64,000 nt of DNA, taken from the NCBI RefSeq assembly GCF_022695515.1, contig NZ_JALDPT010000025.1, positions 1 to 64,000 of the forward strand, in the 5' to 3' direction. The stretch's first letter is position 1; every line of letters begins with the position of its first letter. The DNA comes from Phenylobacterium aquaticum (GTDB taxonomy: Bacteria; Pseudomonadota; Alphaproteobacteria; Caulobacterales; Caulobacteraceae). Under the pieces are notes generated by a model. That model was not told where the DNA came from and did no database searches. It was given only the letters and a program-made list of their open reading frames with translations. Made by a program: the position numbers and the translations under genes. This document shows positions 49,799 to 58,435 of the stretch, in pieces.

Positions 49799-50347
49799 AT
49801 GAACAAGGCCACGTTCAGCGAGGACTATCGCCAGCAGCAGGTCGAGCTGCACAAGAACCCCAACTACGGGATCGCCTCGCTCGGGTTCGGCAAGCTGGTC
49901 GCCGACATCATCAGGAAGACCAACGCCAAGTCGCTGTCGGACTACGGCGCCGGCAAGCAGAACCTGTTGCGCGCGCTCGCCGAGGCCGGCGCGCCGCCGG
50001 TCGAGTACCGGCCCTATGACCCGGCCTTTCCGGACTATGGCCCGGCGCGGGCGGCCGATCTGGTCTGCTGCATCGACGTGCTGGAGCACATCGAGCCGGA
50101 GTTCGTCGACAACGTCATCGCCGAGCTGGCCGGCCTGACCACCGGCCTGGGCTTCTTCTCGATCCATATGGGCCCGGCCGGCAAGGTGCTGTCCGACGGC
50201 CGCAACGCCCACCTGATCCAGGAGCCCAGCTCCTGGTGGCTGCGCCGGCTGGCGGTCTATTTCGACGTCCTGGAGCTCAGGACCCACAACAATATGGGCC
50301 CCGGATTCTGGGTGCTGGTGCGCCGGATCGTCCCCAAGGCCGCCTAG
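49799..50347 (+). CDS. SAM-dependent methyltransferase-like protein
   Basis: 182 aa. The Rossmann-like SLSDYGAGKQNLLRAL (motif I variant DYGAG) and DLVCCIDVLEHIEPEFVDNVI (motif II with DVLEHIEP) indicate a class I methyltransferase. Others of this kind act on sugars or lipids near glycosyltransferases, as found here at 51313. ATG 49799. Converges with the ACT-domain gene, overlapping by 4 nt. Confidence 0.87.
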   Translation: MNKATFSEDYRQQQVELHKNPNYGIASLGFGKLVADIIRKTNAKSLSDYGAGKQNLLRALAEAGAPPVEYRPYDPAFPDYGPARAADLVCCIDVLEHIEPEFVDNVIAELAGLTTGLGFFSIHMGPAGKVLSDGRNAHLIQEPSSWWLRRLAVYFDVLELRTHNNMGPGFWVLVRRIVPKAA

Positions 50348-50613
50348 CCGATCCAGCCCTGGCCGACCCCGTGAATGGTCGGCATGGCCCGCAGTCTGCG
50401 TCCCAGATGCTCCGCGACCGCCTGGCCCAGGCCCCGGGCCTCGATGCGCAGGTCCAGGCGGGTCTCGCGGTCGGTCAGATCGAGCCCGGTCACCCGCGCC
50501 CCCATCAGGGCGAAGGGGCTCAGCACCCGCAGCAGGGCGTCCGGCCCGGCCTCCATCTCCACCAGGAAGACATGACGCCCGGCCTGGGCGTCGGAATTGG
50601 CGGGCCAGCTCAT
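50344..50613 (-). CDS. ACT-domain protein (IlvM/IlvH-like), second of pair
   Basis: 89 aa with one ACT fold (HVFLVEMEAGPDALLRVLSPFALMGARVTGLDLT...LDLRIEARGL). In length and layout it resembles IlvM, the short regulatory subunit of acetolactate synthase, but no catalytic subunit is next to it. ATG 50613 overlaps the upstream gene's TGA (ATGA), so the two are translated together. Inferred role: amino-acid sensing or regulation of a distant enzyme. Confidence 0.78.
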   Translation of the reverse strand: MSWPANSDAQAGRHVFLVEMEAGPDALLRVLSPFALMGARVTGLDLTDRETRLDLRIEARGLGQAVAEHLGRRLRAMPTIHGVGQGWIG

Positions 50614-50918
50614 TTGAGCCCCCAGTGATGCTCGACCCGCACGCCCTGGACGCCGAGGCCCTGGGACAGGCGGGTGGCGAGCCTCTGGGCCTCGGCCTCG
50701 TCGAGATGGCCCAGCCGGACCACGGCCTCCACGATCTGGCCGACAGGCCGCAGGGTCAGGCCGAGCAGCTCGGCGCCGGAGACCCACAGGCCGTCCTCTA
50801 TGGCGCGCAGGGCGGCGCGGGCGTGGCGCGCGGCCACCAGGAAGACATGGGTGGGCTCGGGATCGGCGGCGGCGGCGAACCGGGCCGGATCGGGTTCAGA
50901 GGCGTGTTGCAGGTTCAT
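50610..50918 (-). CDS. ACT-domain protein, first of pair
   Basis: 102 aa. N-terminal short tail, then an ACT-like core (THVFLVAARHARAALRAIEDGLWVSGAELLGLTLRPVGQIVEAVVRLGHL). A paralogue of the following gene by shared THVFLV start and fold. ATG 50918 has AGGA about 7 nt upstream. It directly follows the attenuator at 50961-50995. No enzyme domain is attached. Confidence 0.75.
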   Translation of the reverse strand: MNLQHASEPDPARFAAAADPEPTHVFLVAARHARAALRAIEDGLWVSGAELLGLTLRPVGQIVEAVVRLGHLDEAEAQRLATRLSQGLGVQGVRVEHHWGLK

Positions 50919-50960
50919 GGTCAGGGTCCTTGGTGTGAGGGGAGGACCGGCCGATCGCAC

Positions 50961-50995
50961 AACAAAAAACCCCGCGTCCGGAGGGAGCGGGGTTC
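50961..50995 (-). terminator. Attenuator-type intrinsic terminator before ACT gene pair
   Basis: On the - strand: AACCCCGC stem (about 50987-50994), loop TCCCTCCGGAC, GCGGGGTT (50968-50975), then TTTTTT (50964-50969). It lies inside the leader, 29 nt after the leader peptide's stop and about 43 nt before the first ACT gene. This is the place of a transcription attenuator. Confidence 0.82.
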
Positions 50996-51022
50996 CTGAT
51001 CTTGCGATCTGGTCGGCTGCGT

Positions 51023-51160
51023 CTATGACGCGCGCGTTCGCCCCGGTCCTTGCGGCTGGGTGGTGATAATCATCATGGCGAACATGGGTTTGCACAGGGC
51101 GGCGCCCCCGGCCTTGCGGGCCGTGGCGAAGGTCTCGGCGATGTCGAAGGCGCGAGCCAT
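51023..51160 (-). CDS. Leader peptide (amino-acid attenuator) with Met-Met-Ile-Ile-Thr-Thr codon run
   Basis: 45 codons from ATG 51160 (AGGAAAGAG about 9 nt upstream) to TAG at 51023. The product contains FAMMIITTQPQGPG: Met, Met, Ile, Ile, Thr, Thr in a row, on ATG ATG ATT ATC ACC ACC. Such runs set ribosome stalling in isoleucine/threonine-family attenuators. A shorter start (ATG about 51085) would still include the run. The attenuator hairpin follows. Confidence 0.72.
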   Translation of the reverse strand: MARAFDIAETFATARKAGGAALCKPMFAMMIITTQPQGPGRTRAS

Positions 51161-51312
51161 CGGAACCGGTCTCTTTCCTGTACGCTTCCCCGTTAGCCCA
51201 TTTCACGCCGGACTCCAACAGCCGGGCGGCCGGCGGGCTTGTTGTCGGCGCGCGCGATGGGCATGGTCGGCGCGACTCCCCGGGCCCGCCGCCCCCAGAT
51301 CACGAGGCTGAA

Positions 51313-52977
51313 TTGGCCCACGGCCTGACGATCCATAATCCCGGCGGACAGGTCGGTCTGGGCGCCAATCCCTTCGGCCGCGACGTCGCCAACCTCCAGC
51401 TCTACCAGGCGCTCGGGCGGCATGGCGGCTTTGACCGCATCGACTTCATGACCCTGAACCAGGTCCCACCCGAGGCCCTGGCCGAGGGACTCTATCCGGG
51501 CGAGACCCCCGTCACGCCGGTCGGCGTCGCCAGCATGCTCGACCATGGGGCGCCCGCCCGCGCCGGGACCCTGCTGCGTGGCGGGGCGGACCTGGCCGAG
51601 CTCGCCTGGCACCGACGCCGCGCCGTGGGCGACCGCGCCTACAGCCTGGTGGGGCTGGTCCACACCCTGGCCCCGCCGGCCATCCGCGCCCTGATCGCCG
51701 GCAATCTGGTCGCCCCGACCCAGCCCTGGGACGCCCTGATCTGCACCTCCCCCGCGGTCCGCGATGCGGTGGAGCAGATGTTCGAGGCCTGGGGCGACCA
51801 CATGGCCGAGCGGTTCGGCGCGACCTTGCGACCGGCGCCGCGCCTGCCCCTGATCCCGCTCGGGGTCGATGGGCCGGCCATGGCCGCGGCCGCGGATCGG
51901 CCCGAGGTCCGGTCCAGCCGCCGCGCCGAGCTGGGGGTCGGGGCGGAGGACATCCTGGTCCTGTGGGTCGGGCGGCTGTCCTTCTTCGAGAAGGCCTTTC
52001 CCCAGCCCATGTTCCGGGCCCTGGAGGAGGCGGCCCAGCGGTCGGGCAAGCGCCTGACCTTCGCCATGGCCGGCTGGTTCCCCAATGGCGAGGCCGACCG
52101 CCGTCGCTATGTCCAGGCCGCGGAGGCCTATGCGCCCTCGGTGGCGCTGCGCCTGCTCGACGGCAATGACCGCGGGCTGCTGGGCGAGCTGTGGGCCGCG
52201 TCCGACATCTTCCTGTCCCTGGTCGACAACATCCAGGAGACCTTCGGCATCACCCCGATCGAGGCCATGGCGGCCGGGCTGCCGGTGGTGGCCTCCGACT
52301 GGGATGGCTATCGCTACACGGTGCGCGACGGGGTGGAGGGGTTCCTGATCCCGACCCTGGGCGGCCCGCCGGGCGTGCTGGGCGGGCAGATCGCCGCCCG
52401 GCATCTCGCCCTGATCGAATCCTATCAGGTCTATGTGGGCAGCGTGGCCCAGCACACGGCCGTGCATGTGGGCCGCGCCGCCGAGGCCCTGGCGCGGCTG
52501 GCCTCCGACCCGGACCTGCGCCGGCGGATGGGCGCGGCGGGGCGGGCGCGGGTGGCGGCCTTCTGCGACTGGCCGGTGGTGGCCCGTCAGATCAAGAGCC
52601 TGACCGAGGAGCTCGCCGAGGTCCGCGCCGCCGCGCCGGGTCCTGCGCCGCGCCCGGCCCTGGATCCGGTCCGGGGCGATCCCTTCGCGGACTTCGCGGG
52701 CTTCGCCACCGAGATTCTGGGCCTCGACACCGCGCTCGTCCTGCGCCCCGGCGTCGGCCCCGCGGACCTGGAGCGGGCCGAGACGGTCGAGCTCGACCGC
52801 GCCTTCGGCGTCTGGCGGGGCCAGGCGGCGGAGCACGCCCGCCTGCTGGAGATCCTGGCCGACGGCGCGCCGCGCAAAGTGCGGGACCTGCTGCTGGCCT
52901 TCCCGGCCGAGCGGCGGCGGCAGATCCATATGAGCCTGGCCTGGATGGCCAAGCTCGGTCTCGTCGACTGGCTTTAG
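51313..52977 (+). CDS. GT4-family glycosyltransferase
   Basis: 554 aa. GT-B fold: VLWVGRLSFFEKAFPQ (donor site start), DIFLSLVDNIQETFGITPIEAMAAGLPVVASDWDGY (E-x7-E of GT4 with EAMAAGLPVVAS). The C-terminal about 120 residues after the GT core are not recognised. Start TTG 51313 with GAGG 5 nt upstream. Divergent from the ACT leader region. Could act on surface polysaccharide; acceptor unknown. Confidence 0.88.
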   Translation: MAHGLTIHNPGGQVGLGANPFGRDVANLQLYQALGRHGGFDRIDFMTLNQVPPEALAEGLYPGETPVTPVGVASMLDHGAPARAGTLLRGGADLAELAWHRRRAVGDRAYSLVGLVHTLAPPAIRALIAGNLVAPTQPWDALICTSPAVRDAVEQMFEAWGDHMAERFGATLRPAPRLPLIPLGVDGPAMAAAADRPEVRSSRRAELGVGAEDILVLWVGRLSFFEKAFPQPMFRALEEAAQRSGKRLTFAMAGWFPNGEADRRRYVQAAEAYAPSVALRLLDGNDRGLLGELWAASDIFLSLVDNIQETFGITPIEAMAAGLPVVASDWDGYRYTVRDGVEGFLIPTLGGPPGVLGGQIAARHLALIESYQVYVGSVAQHTAVHVGRAAEALARLASDPDLRRRMGAAGRARVAAFCDWPVVARQIKSLTEELAEVRAAAPGPAPRPALDPVRGDPFADFAGFATEILGLDTALVLRPGVGPADLERAETVELDRAFGVWRGQAAEHARLLEILADGAPRKVRDLLLAFPAERRRQIHMSLAWMAKLGLVDWL

Positions 52978-53750
52978 GCGACCAGGCGCGCGCGCAGCCG
53001 GTCCGCCGCCGCGGCGTCCACGCCGAGTTCGGCCAGATAGGCCTCGGTCGAACCATGGCGGGCGGCGATGGCGCGGAAGGCCGCGTCCAGATAGGCCGCG
53101 TCGACCCCCAGGAAGGCGCGCACCGCCACGTCGGAGGGCCGCTTGCCCAGCAGCTTCTCGAGGTTCTCGGCCACGGTCGGGGCCCGCTCCTCCAGCCGCG
53201 CGGCCTGGTTGGTCAGCAGATAGTCGGCGGCGATGTCATCGGGATGGACGCCCAGCAGATGGTGGGTCAGGGCGGCCAGCAGGCCGGTGCGGTCCTTGCC
53301 GGCCGTGCAGTGGATCAGCACCGGGCCGTCGACCTCGCCCAGGGCCGCGAAATAGCGGCGGAACAGCTCCAGGTGCCGCGGTTCGAACGGGGCGTTGGCG
53401 TAGTAGTCGAGGAAGAAGGCGTTGGCGCTGTCGGGCGTCAGGTCGGTCTCGCGCAGGAAGGCCACGTGCGGGGCCTCGGCCCGGTCGCCCAGATCGCACT
53501 CGATGACCTGTCCGCGGAAGCCCGCCGGCCGCGGGGTCGGCTCGCTGTCGCGCTCCAGCGGCCGGCGCAGATCGACCACGGCGGCGAGGTCGAGGGCGGC
53601 GATCGCCTCCAGATCTTGCGCGGTCGCCTTGCCATGGTGGGCGGAGCGGTAGAGGCGGCCCCGCGCCACGCGTCCGCCCGCGCGGGTGGGATAGTCCCCA
53701 TAGTCCCGGAAGTTCTCGACTCCCGTCAGGGGCAGAATCCGCGCGCTCAT
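52974..53750 (-). CDS. Tyrosine/dual-specificity protein phosphatase (PTP-like)
   Basis: 258 aa. Active-site loop HCTAGKDRTG (C-x5-R, with Cys nucleophile). N-terminal VENFRDYGDYPTRAGGRVARGRLYRS is typical of the tyrosine phosphatase 3 (Tyr_phosphatase3) family, near IphP/MptpB-like proteins. Secretion signal absent. Substrate may be a phosphoprotein or phosphoinositide. Converges on the glycosyltransferase by 4 nt. Confidence 0.92.
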   Translation of the reverse strand: MSARILPLTGVENFRDYGDYPTRAGGRVARGRLYRSAHHGKATAQDLEAIAALDLAAVVDLRRPLERDSEPTPRPAGFRGQVIECDLGDRAEAPHVAFLRETDLTPDSANAFFLDYYANAPFEPRHLELFRRYFAALGEVDGPVLIHCTAGKDRTGLLAALTHHLLGVHPDDIAADYLLTNQAARLEERAPTVAENLEKLLGKRPSDVAVRAFLGVDAAYLDAAFRAIAARHGSTEAYLAELGVDAAAADRLRARLVA

Positions 53751-53860
53751 CCCGTCTCGTCCTTCGTCCGTCTCGTCGATCAGTCTGACACGGTCCTGTG
53801 ACAGCTGACGGACGCTTTGTCAGGATGCCCTAAGGAGAGGCGCTGCGCGGAGGCGCGCGC

Positions 53861-54772
53861 TTAGGTCGCCGCCAGCAGCCGGGGTTGAAGCAGGCCGACC
53901 CGGGTCATCTGGGCCAGCAGCCATCGGAGCTCTGACGCGCACTTGGAGATGGCCATGCGGAAGTCGTCGCGCATCAGGACCGCATTGGGGACCACCACCC
54001 CGTCGCGGCGCGCGACGCAGTAGCCCTCCTGCTCCAGCCGCCGCACATGGCGGCGCACGGTCTCCGCCGGGATGCCCAGCTCCCTGGAAAGGGCCAAGGC
54101 GGAGATCGGCCGGCGCTCGCTGTCCGGCGGCGGGTCATCCAGATCGGCGTAGGGATCGCCGGGCGCCTGGGTGATGTGGCGCACATTGGCGGCCCCGATC
54201 GCCATGAAGATCAGGCCCGACAGCAGCTCGCCCGCGAACAGGCCGCGCATGCTGTCCACGGCCCGCAACACGAAGTCGGTGCTGAACCGACCCAATTGGC
54301 GCAGTCGGACATCGCCCGGCGCCAGGGCGTAGTCCCGCGCCATCGACACCCCGCCCTGGGAGAGGGCGGCGTAGAGCTGGCGCAGCTGGGCGGCGTTGCG
54401 CCGAAGGGCGCCGAGATTGCCGGGCCGCAGGAACACCCGCTGCGGGACGATCACGCCGCCCGGCGCGAGGGCGAAATAGCGCTCCGCGACCAGCTGGCGG
54501 ACCTTGCGGCGCGCCGTCTCCTTGGGCAGTCCCAGGGTCTGGGCGACGACGCCGGCCGAGACGGGGCGGCGCAGATTGTCCGGCGGCGGGGTCTCAAGAT
54601 CGGCCCACTGGCCCGCCAGTGCGGGATCACGATCGATGTGGCCCACATTGCATTGGGTGACCGCCAGAAAGACGACGCCCTTGACGATGTCGCCGTCGAA
54701 GGCCGCGCGGAGCTGATCCAGCAGGCCCAGCAGGTAGTCGACCGTCAGCCTGGAAACCAGTCTCGCCTTCAT
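53861..54772 (-). CDS. Protein of two tandem homologous halves, each with a winged helix
   Basis: 303 aa. Each half has a helix pair (DYLLGLLDQLRAAFDGDIVKGVVFLAV in half 1; DFVLRAVDSMRGLFAGELLSGLIFMAI in half 2), a DPPPD-type linker, a winged-helix HTH (RRPVSAGVVAQTLGLPKETARRKVRQLV; RRPISALALSRELGIPAETVRRHVRRLE) and a C-terminal helix (LRQLYAAL; LRWLLAQM). No known DNA-binding family name can be given beyond HTH. Start ATG 54772 (MKARLVSRL); the frame is open to 54841. Confidence 0.85.
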   Translation of the reverse strand: MKARLVSRLTVDYLLGLLDQLRAAFDGDIVKGVVFLAVTQCNVGHIDRDPALAGQWADLETPPPDNLRRPVSAGVVAQTLGLPKETARRKVRQLVAERYFALAPGGVIVPQRVFLRPGNLGALRRNAAQLRQLYAALSQGGVSMARDYALAPGDVRLRQLGRFSTDFVLRAVDSMRGLFAGELLSGLIFMAIGAANVRHITQAPGDPYADLDDPPPDSERRPISALALSRELGIPAETVRRHVRRLEQEGYCVARRDGVVVPNAVLMRDDFRMAISKCASELRWLLAQMTRVGLLQPRLLAAT

Positions 54773-54890
54773 GCCGCTCGCCCATGGGAGCGTCGCGCTC
54801 CGTTCGCCCGGACAGGTGCGACGTAACGCTGTGATCCGCAAGAGGCGACCCCCGAAAACTCACCATTTCGGGTATCGCGAGCTCTAAAAT

Positions 54891-55643
54891 CTAGCGCGCC
54901 TGGGCGTCCATCAGGCTGCCGGAATAGGCGTTGTGACCCACATGGACCAGGCGGGTCCGGAAGTCGGCGAACACCTGGCCGCCGAGATCGCGCCAGCGCC
55001 GGCACAGGGCGTAGTCCTCGGAGAGCAGCTCCCTGGTCTCGGGCTCGATCAGGGTCTCGAAGATCAGCGGCGCATCGGCCTTGCCGCCGCCGGGGCCGAG
55101 GATGTCGCCCATCTTGGCGCGCAGTTCGGGGTGGGCGGCCGCGATGTCGCTCACCGCCTTGCGGGTGAGCATCAGGAAGCCGCCGCCCAGATAGGCGACG
55201 GGTCCGAAGCCGTCGTCATCGACCTCGACGCTGTTGGTCGGGCTGGGCAGGAAGCGCACGACATAGGCGACCGACGCCGCCTGAAGATCCTTCAGTCCCT
55301 TGGCGGCGGCCTGCCGGACCTTGTCCCAGTCGATATGCTTGGCCGGATAGACCCCGCCGACCATGTCGCGGTCGGCGTCGAGCAGCCGGAAGACCTGGTC
55401 CGGGGTGAAGCCGATGTCGGCGTCGATGAACAGGAGGTGGGTGGCGTCGCTGGCCAGGAACTGGGCGGCCAGCACCGCGCGGGCCCGGGTGATCAGGGCG
55501 TCGCCGCCCCGCAGCTCGACATGCAGCGGCACGCCCCGGGCCGCGCAGGCGGCCTGCAGATCCAGCACGGAGCGCATGAAGTGGATGTGCACCGCGCCGC
55601 CGAAACAGGGGGTGGCGAGGAAGATCGACCTGCGGTCCGTCAT
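54891..55643 (-). CDS. Glycosyltransferase-like protein (GT-A fold, DxD)
   Basis: 250 aa. IFLATPCFGGAVHIHFMRSVLDL, THLLFIDADIGFTPDQVFRLL (DxD metal motif) and GPVAYLGGGFLMLTRKAV show a GT-A type transferase of the kind also found in phages and surface-glycan loci. Acceptor unknown. No TM. ATG 55643. Confidence 0.87.
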   Translation of the reverse strand: MTDRRSIFLATPCFGGAVHIHFMRSVLDLQAACAARGVPLHVELRGGDALITRARAVLAAQFLASDATHLLFIDADIGFTPDQVFRLLDADRDMVGGVYPAKHIDWDKVRQAAAKGLKDLQAASVAYVVRFLPSPTNSVEVDDDGFGPVAYLGGGFLMLTRKAVSDIAAAHPELRAKMGDILGPGGGKADAPLIFETLIEPETRELLSEDYALCRRWRDLGGQVFADFRTRLVHVGHNAYSGSLMDAQAR

Positions 55644-55703
55644 GGTTCGCCTCCGTCCGAGGCGCTTGGCTTAGCCGGCGGCGCGGGCGGCCGGCAAGCC
55701 GTC

Positions 55704-55808
55704 TCAGTAGACGAGCTTCATGCCGGCGACGGCGGCGGCGGCCGTCAGGAACAGGACGATGGCGACGATTTCGTAGCGCTTGAACAGTGGTCCGTTGGGC
55801 GAACGCAT
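55704..55808 (-). CDS. 34-aa single-TM small protein
   Basis: ATG 55808 to TGA 55704. Reads a short basic N-terminus (MRSPNGPLFKRYE) then one TM helix (IVAIVLFLTAAAAVAGM) and ends KLVY. Clear topology but only a weak ribosome-binding site. It fills the gap between the transferase and the lipoprotein gene. Unrecognised. Confidence 0.45.
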   Translation of the reverse strand: MRSPNGPLFKRYEIVAIVLFLTAAAAVAGMKLVY

Positions 55809-55891
55809 TCTTGGTGTTTCCCCTCAAGCGTCCCGAAGCGGGACCGTGAGGCCTGGGCCCGGCAAGCGCCGGGCCAATGGTGAATGGACTC

Positions 55892-56481
55892 TTAAGGACG
55901 GGCGGCGGGCTTGCCGGGCCAGGTGAGGAAGCCGTTGCGGTCGCGGCCGGCGGCCGGGACGGGGCCGCAGGCGCAGACCGCCCGGGCGGTCTGGACGTAG
56001 CCGCCGCCATAGGCCGAGCCCGAGGCGCCATAGGCGCGGGACTCTTCCGAATAGCGCTCGGTCTCGCTGTAGCGGCTCTCGCTCTCGATCCGGGCGTAGG
56101 CGCGGCGCTCGGGCGCCTCGACCTGGCCGTCATAGGGCGGCGCGGGACGGGGGCCGCCGGCGAAGCCCTCCTCGTGGGCGTAGGCGTACTGGCGCACCTC
56201 GGCGATGGCGTGCTGGCGATGGGCGACCACGCGGTGGAAGACCCGGCGCGGGGCCGGCCGTTCGACCGTCACATAGGGGCGGCCGGATAGGGCGCGATCT
56301 CAGCCGTGGCGGTGGCGGGCGCGGGCCGTTCGGGGGCCATGCCGGGGCAGGCCGGCGCCGTCTCGGCGGGACGGCAGGCGGGCGCCGCGGCCGGGGCCTG
56401 GCGCTGGGCGAGCTTGGTCACGGAATCGCAGGCCCCCAGGGCCAGGAGCGCGAGACTGATCGGTATGAGGCTGAGGCGCAT
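55892..56481 (-). CDS. Putative lipoprotein, probably split by a 1-bp deletion
   Basis: About 196 aa if repaired. Lipobox LLALGAC at residue about 18 and a Pro/Ala/Cys-rich region, then VERPAPRRVFHRVVAHRQHAIAEVRQYAYAHEE and an Arg/Glu/Ser-rich part. As given, the N-terminal part stops after IAPYPAAPM at 56269, and the C-terminal part begins with an overlapping GTG. Adding one C to the CCCC run at 56276-56279 joins them as IAPYPAAPYVTVERP. Two overlapping genes is the alternative. Function unknown. Confidence 0.72.
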
Positions 56482-56526
56482 GGGCTCCTCCGGCGGCTCG
56501 GGAATGAGGCGGCCGGAGGATGCGGA

Positions 56527-57345
56527 TCAGGTTTCGTTAACGCTGTGGGTTTCACCGTGAGCGCGAAGAAACCCCTCCACGAGAGGCCCATAGAGCGAAA
56601 AACCCTTATAGGCCTTGAAATCCGGCGGGGCGTTGCGCCAGGCGCGGGCGAAGGCGCCCAGGCGCTCGGGGTCCTGGACCAGGGCGTCCAGGGGATCGAG
56701 CCACACCCGGATGGTGAACAGGGCGCCCCCGGTGGCGGGCAGGCGGCGCAGGGTCTGGCGCTCCACGCGGATATAGAGATCGCGGCCGGTGGTCTGGGGC
56801 GTCAGGTCCGGGATGCGGGCCCGCACCGGCGCCGAATGGGGCGTGAAGCTCTCGCCGGAATTGACCACCGTCCAGTTGCGGCGCTCCAGGATCAGGCCGG
56901 GGCGCAGGCCCTCGAAGATCCGCTGCACGCGGGCCAGGAACCGGGCGGCGAAGCCGTGCACCGGGCCGTGCAGGTCGGCCAGGCTCTTGCCCAGCACCTC
57001 GGCCGCCGTGAAGAAGGTGGGGGCCGACAGGCTGAGCGCGGTGACGCGCCAGGCGCCGTCGGTCTTCTCCATCAGGATCAGGTCGTCGGAGACGGTGCGG
57101 GCGGCGGCGAGCAGCGGGGGCTCGCCGTCTGGCGGCGCGACGCCCAGCAGGGCGGCGATCTCGGCCTGGCCGGCCCGCGACCCCGGCGTCTCGCCCCAGA
57201 CCAGGTCGCGGTGGGCGGCGAGCAGGGCGTCCTTGCGGGCGGCGGGATCGGCCTCTCCGCCTTCCAGCCATTGATCCTCGGCGATCGGCTTCAGGCCGAT
57301 GGAGAAATCATGACCCTCGGCCCAGGGCGTGTGGCGCAGGCTCAT
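56527..57345 (-). CDS. DUF3445-family protein (heme-dependent oxidative N-demethylase-like)
   Basis: 272 aa. FSIGLKPIAEDQWLEGGEADPAARKDALLA, LILMEKTDGAWRVTALSLSAPTFF, LIYRVERQTLRRLP-type strand (LYIRVERQTLRRLPATGGALFTIRVW) match the DUF3445/HDOD-alpha family, whose known members catalyse heme-dependent oxidative N-demethylation. Gene overlaps the VanZ-like gene by 4 nt (ATGA) on the same strand. Confidence 0.88.
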   Translation of the reverse strand: MSLRHTPWAEGHDFSIGLKPIAEDQWLEGGEADPAARKDALLAAHRDLVWGETPGSRAGQAEIAALLGVAPPDGEPPLLAAARTVSDDLILMEKTDGAWRVTALSLSAPTFFTAAEVLGKSLADLHGPVHGFAARFLARVQRIFEGLRPGLILERRNWTVVNSGESFTPHSAPVRARIPDLTPQTTGRDLYIRVERQTLRRLPATGGALFTIRVWLDPLDALVQDPERLGAFARAWRNAPPDFKAYKGFSLYGPLVEGFLRAHGETHSVNET

Positions 57346-57710
57346 GGGTCCGTCCGTCCCCGCGCGAGCCGTAGGCCCAGGGCGTAGAGGCCGAGGGCGG
57401 CGAACACGCCCACGCTGTCGGCGACCGCGTCATGCCAGTCGGCGTCGCGCCCCACCGGCAGGATGGCCTGAAGCACCTCGACCAGCACCCCGAGGAAGAG
57501 CGCGAAGACGGCAATCGCCCGGGGCCGCCGGGGCGACAGCACCAGGCCCAGAGCCGTCAGCACGAACCAGGCGAGCGCATGCTCGGCCTTGTCCCACAGC
57601 GTGACCTTGGGCAGCTCGTCCGTGGGGGACAGCGTCAGCCAGAACAGCACGCCGACGGCGGCGGCATAGAGGGCGAGACGCAGGGGACGGGGAAGGATCG
57701 CGGGAAACAT
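57342..57710 (-). CDS. VanZ-family membrane protein
   Basis: About 122 aa with four TM helices; LFWLTLSPTDELPKVTLWDKAEHALAWFVLTALGLVL and VLVEVLQAILPVGRDADWHDAVADSVGVFAAL carry the VanZ core (D-K-x-x-H and E-x-x-Q...D-x-x-D-x-x-x-N/S). Possible envelope role; VanZ-like proteins are poorly defined outside vancomycin operons. ATG 57734 would add eight residues; neither start has a strong ribosome-binding site. Confidence 0.85.
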   Translation of the reverse strand: MFPAILPRPLRLALYAAAVGVLFWLTLSPTDELPKVTLWDKAEHALAWFVLTALGLVLSPRRPRAIAVFALFLGVLVEVLQAILPVGRDADWHDAVADSVGVFAALGLYALGLRLARGRTDP

Positions 57711-57781
57711 GCGTGGAGTTCTCTTGCACGACATGGCCTCGCTAACTAGCGTCGCGCCGCATTTTCAAGGCTGGAGCGACC

Positions 57782-58435
57782 ATGGCGATCGAGGCGGTGA
57801 TCTGGGATTTCGGCGGGGTGTTCACCACCTCGCCCTTCGAGGCCTTCAATCGCTATGAGGCGGAGAAGGGCCTGCCCAAGGACCTGATCCGCCGGGTCAA
57901 CGCCACCGATCCCGACACCAACGCCTGGGCCCTGTTCGAGCGCAACGAGATCAGCACGGCGCGGTTCGACGAGCTGTTCCTGGCGGAGTCGACGGCGCTC
58001 GGCCATCCGGTCCCCGGCCGCGAGGTCCTGCCGCTCCTGTCGGGCATGCTGCGTCCGGCGATGGTCGAGGCGCTGAAGGCCTGCAAGGCTCAGTACAAGG
58101 TCGGCTGCATCACCAATAATGTGGTCTCCGAGCACAGCCCCGGCCAGGATGCGGGCCAGCGCATGGCCGGCGCCATGGGCCAGGTGATGCCGTTGTTCGA
58201 CGCCATCATCGAGAGCTCCAAGGCGGGCGTGCGCAAGCCCGACCCCAAGATCTATCTGATGATGTGCGAGCTGCTCGCCGTCGATCCGGCCAACTGCGTC
58301 TATCTCGACGACCTCGGCATCAACTGCAAGCCGGCCGCCCAGCTGGGCATGAAGGCGATCAAGGTGGTCGATGTCGACCAGACCCTGACCGAGCTCGCGG
58401 CCCTGACCGGCCTGACCTTCGGGACCGCGGCGTGA
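57782..58435 (+). CDS. HAD-IA family hydrolase (ACAD10/sEH-N-like)
   Basis: 217 aa. [22 protein letters not shown] is motif I in the D-x-G variant; VGCITNNV motif [42 protein letters not shown] motifs III-IV. The second motif-I Asp is replaced by Gly, as in the sEH N-terminal/ACAD10-like group. Substrate unknown. Overlaps phhB start (GTGA). Confidence 0.92.
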   Translation: MAIEAVIWDFGGVFTTSPFEAFNRYEAEKGLPKDLIRRVNATDPDTNAWALFERNEISTARFDELFLAESTALGHPVPGREVLPLLSGMLRPAMVEALKACKAQYKVGCITNNVVSEHSPGQDAGQRMAGAMGQVMPLFDAIIESSKAGVRKPDPKIYLMMCELLAVDPANCVYLDDLGINCKPAAQLGMKAIKVVDVDQTLTELAALTGLTFGTAA

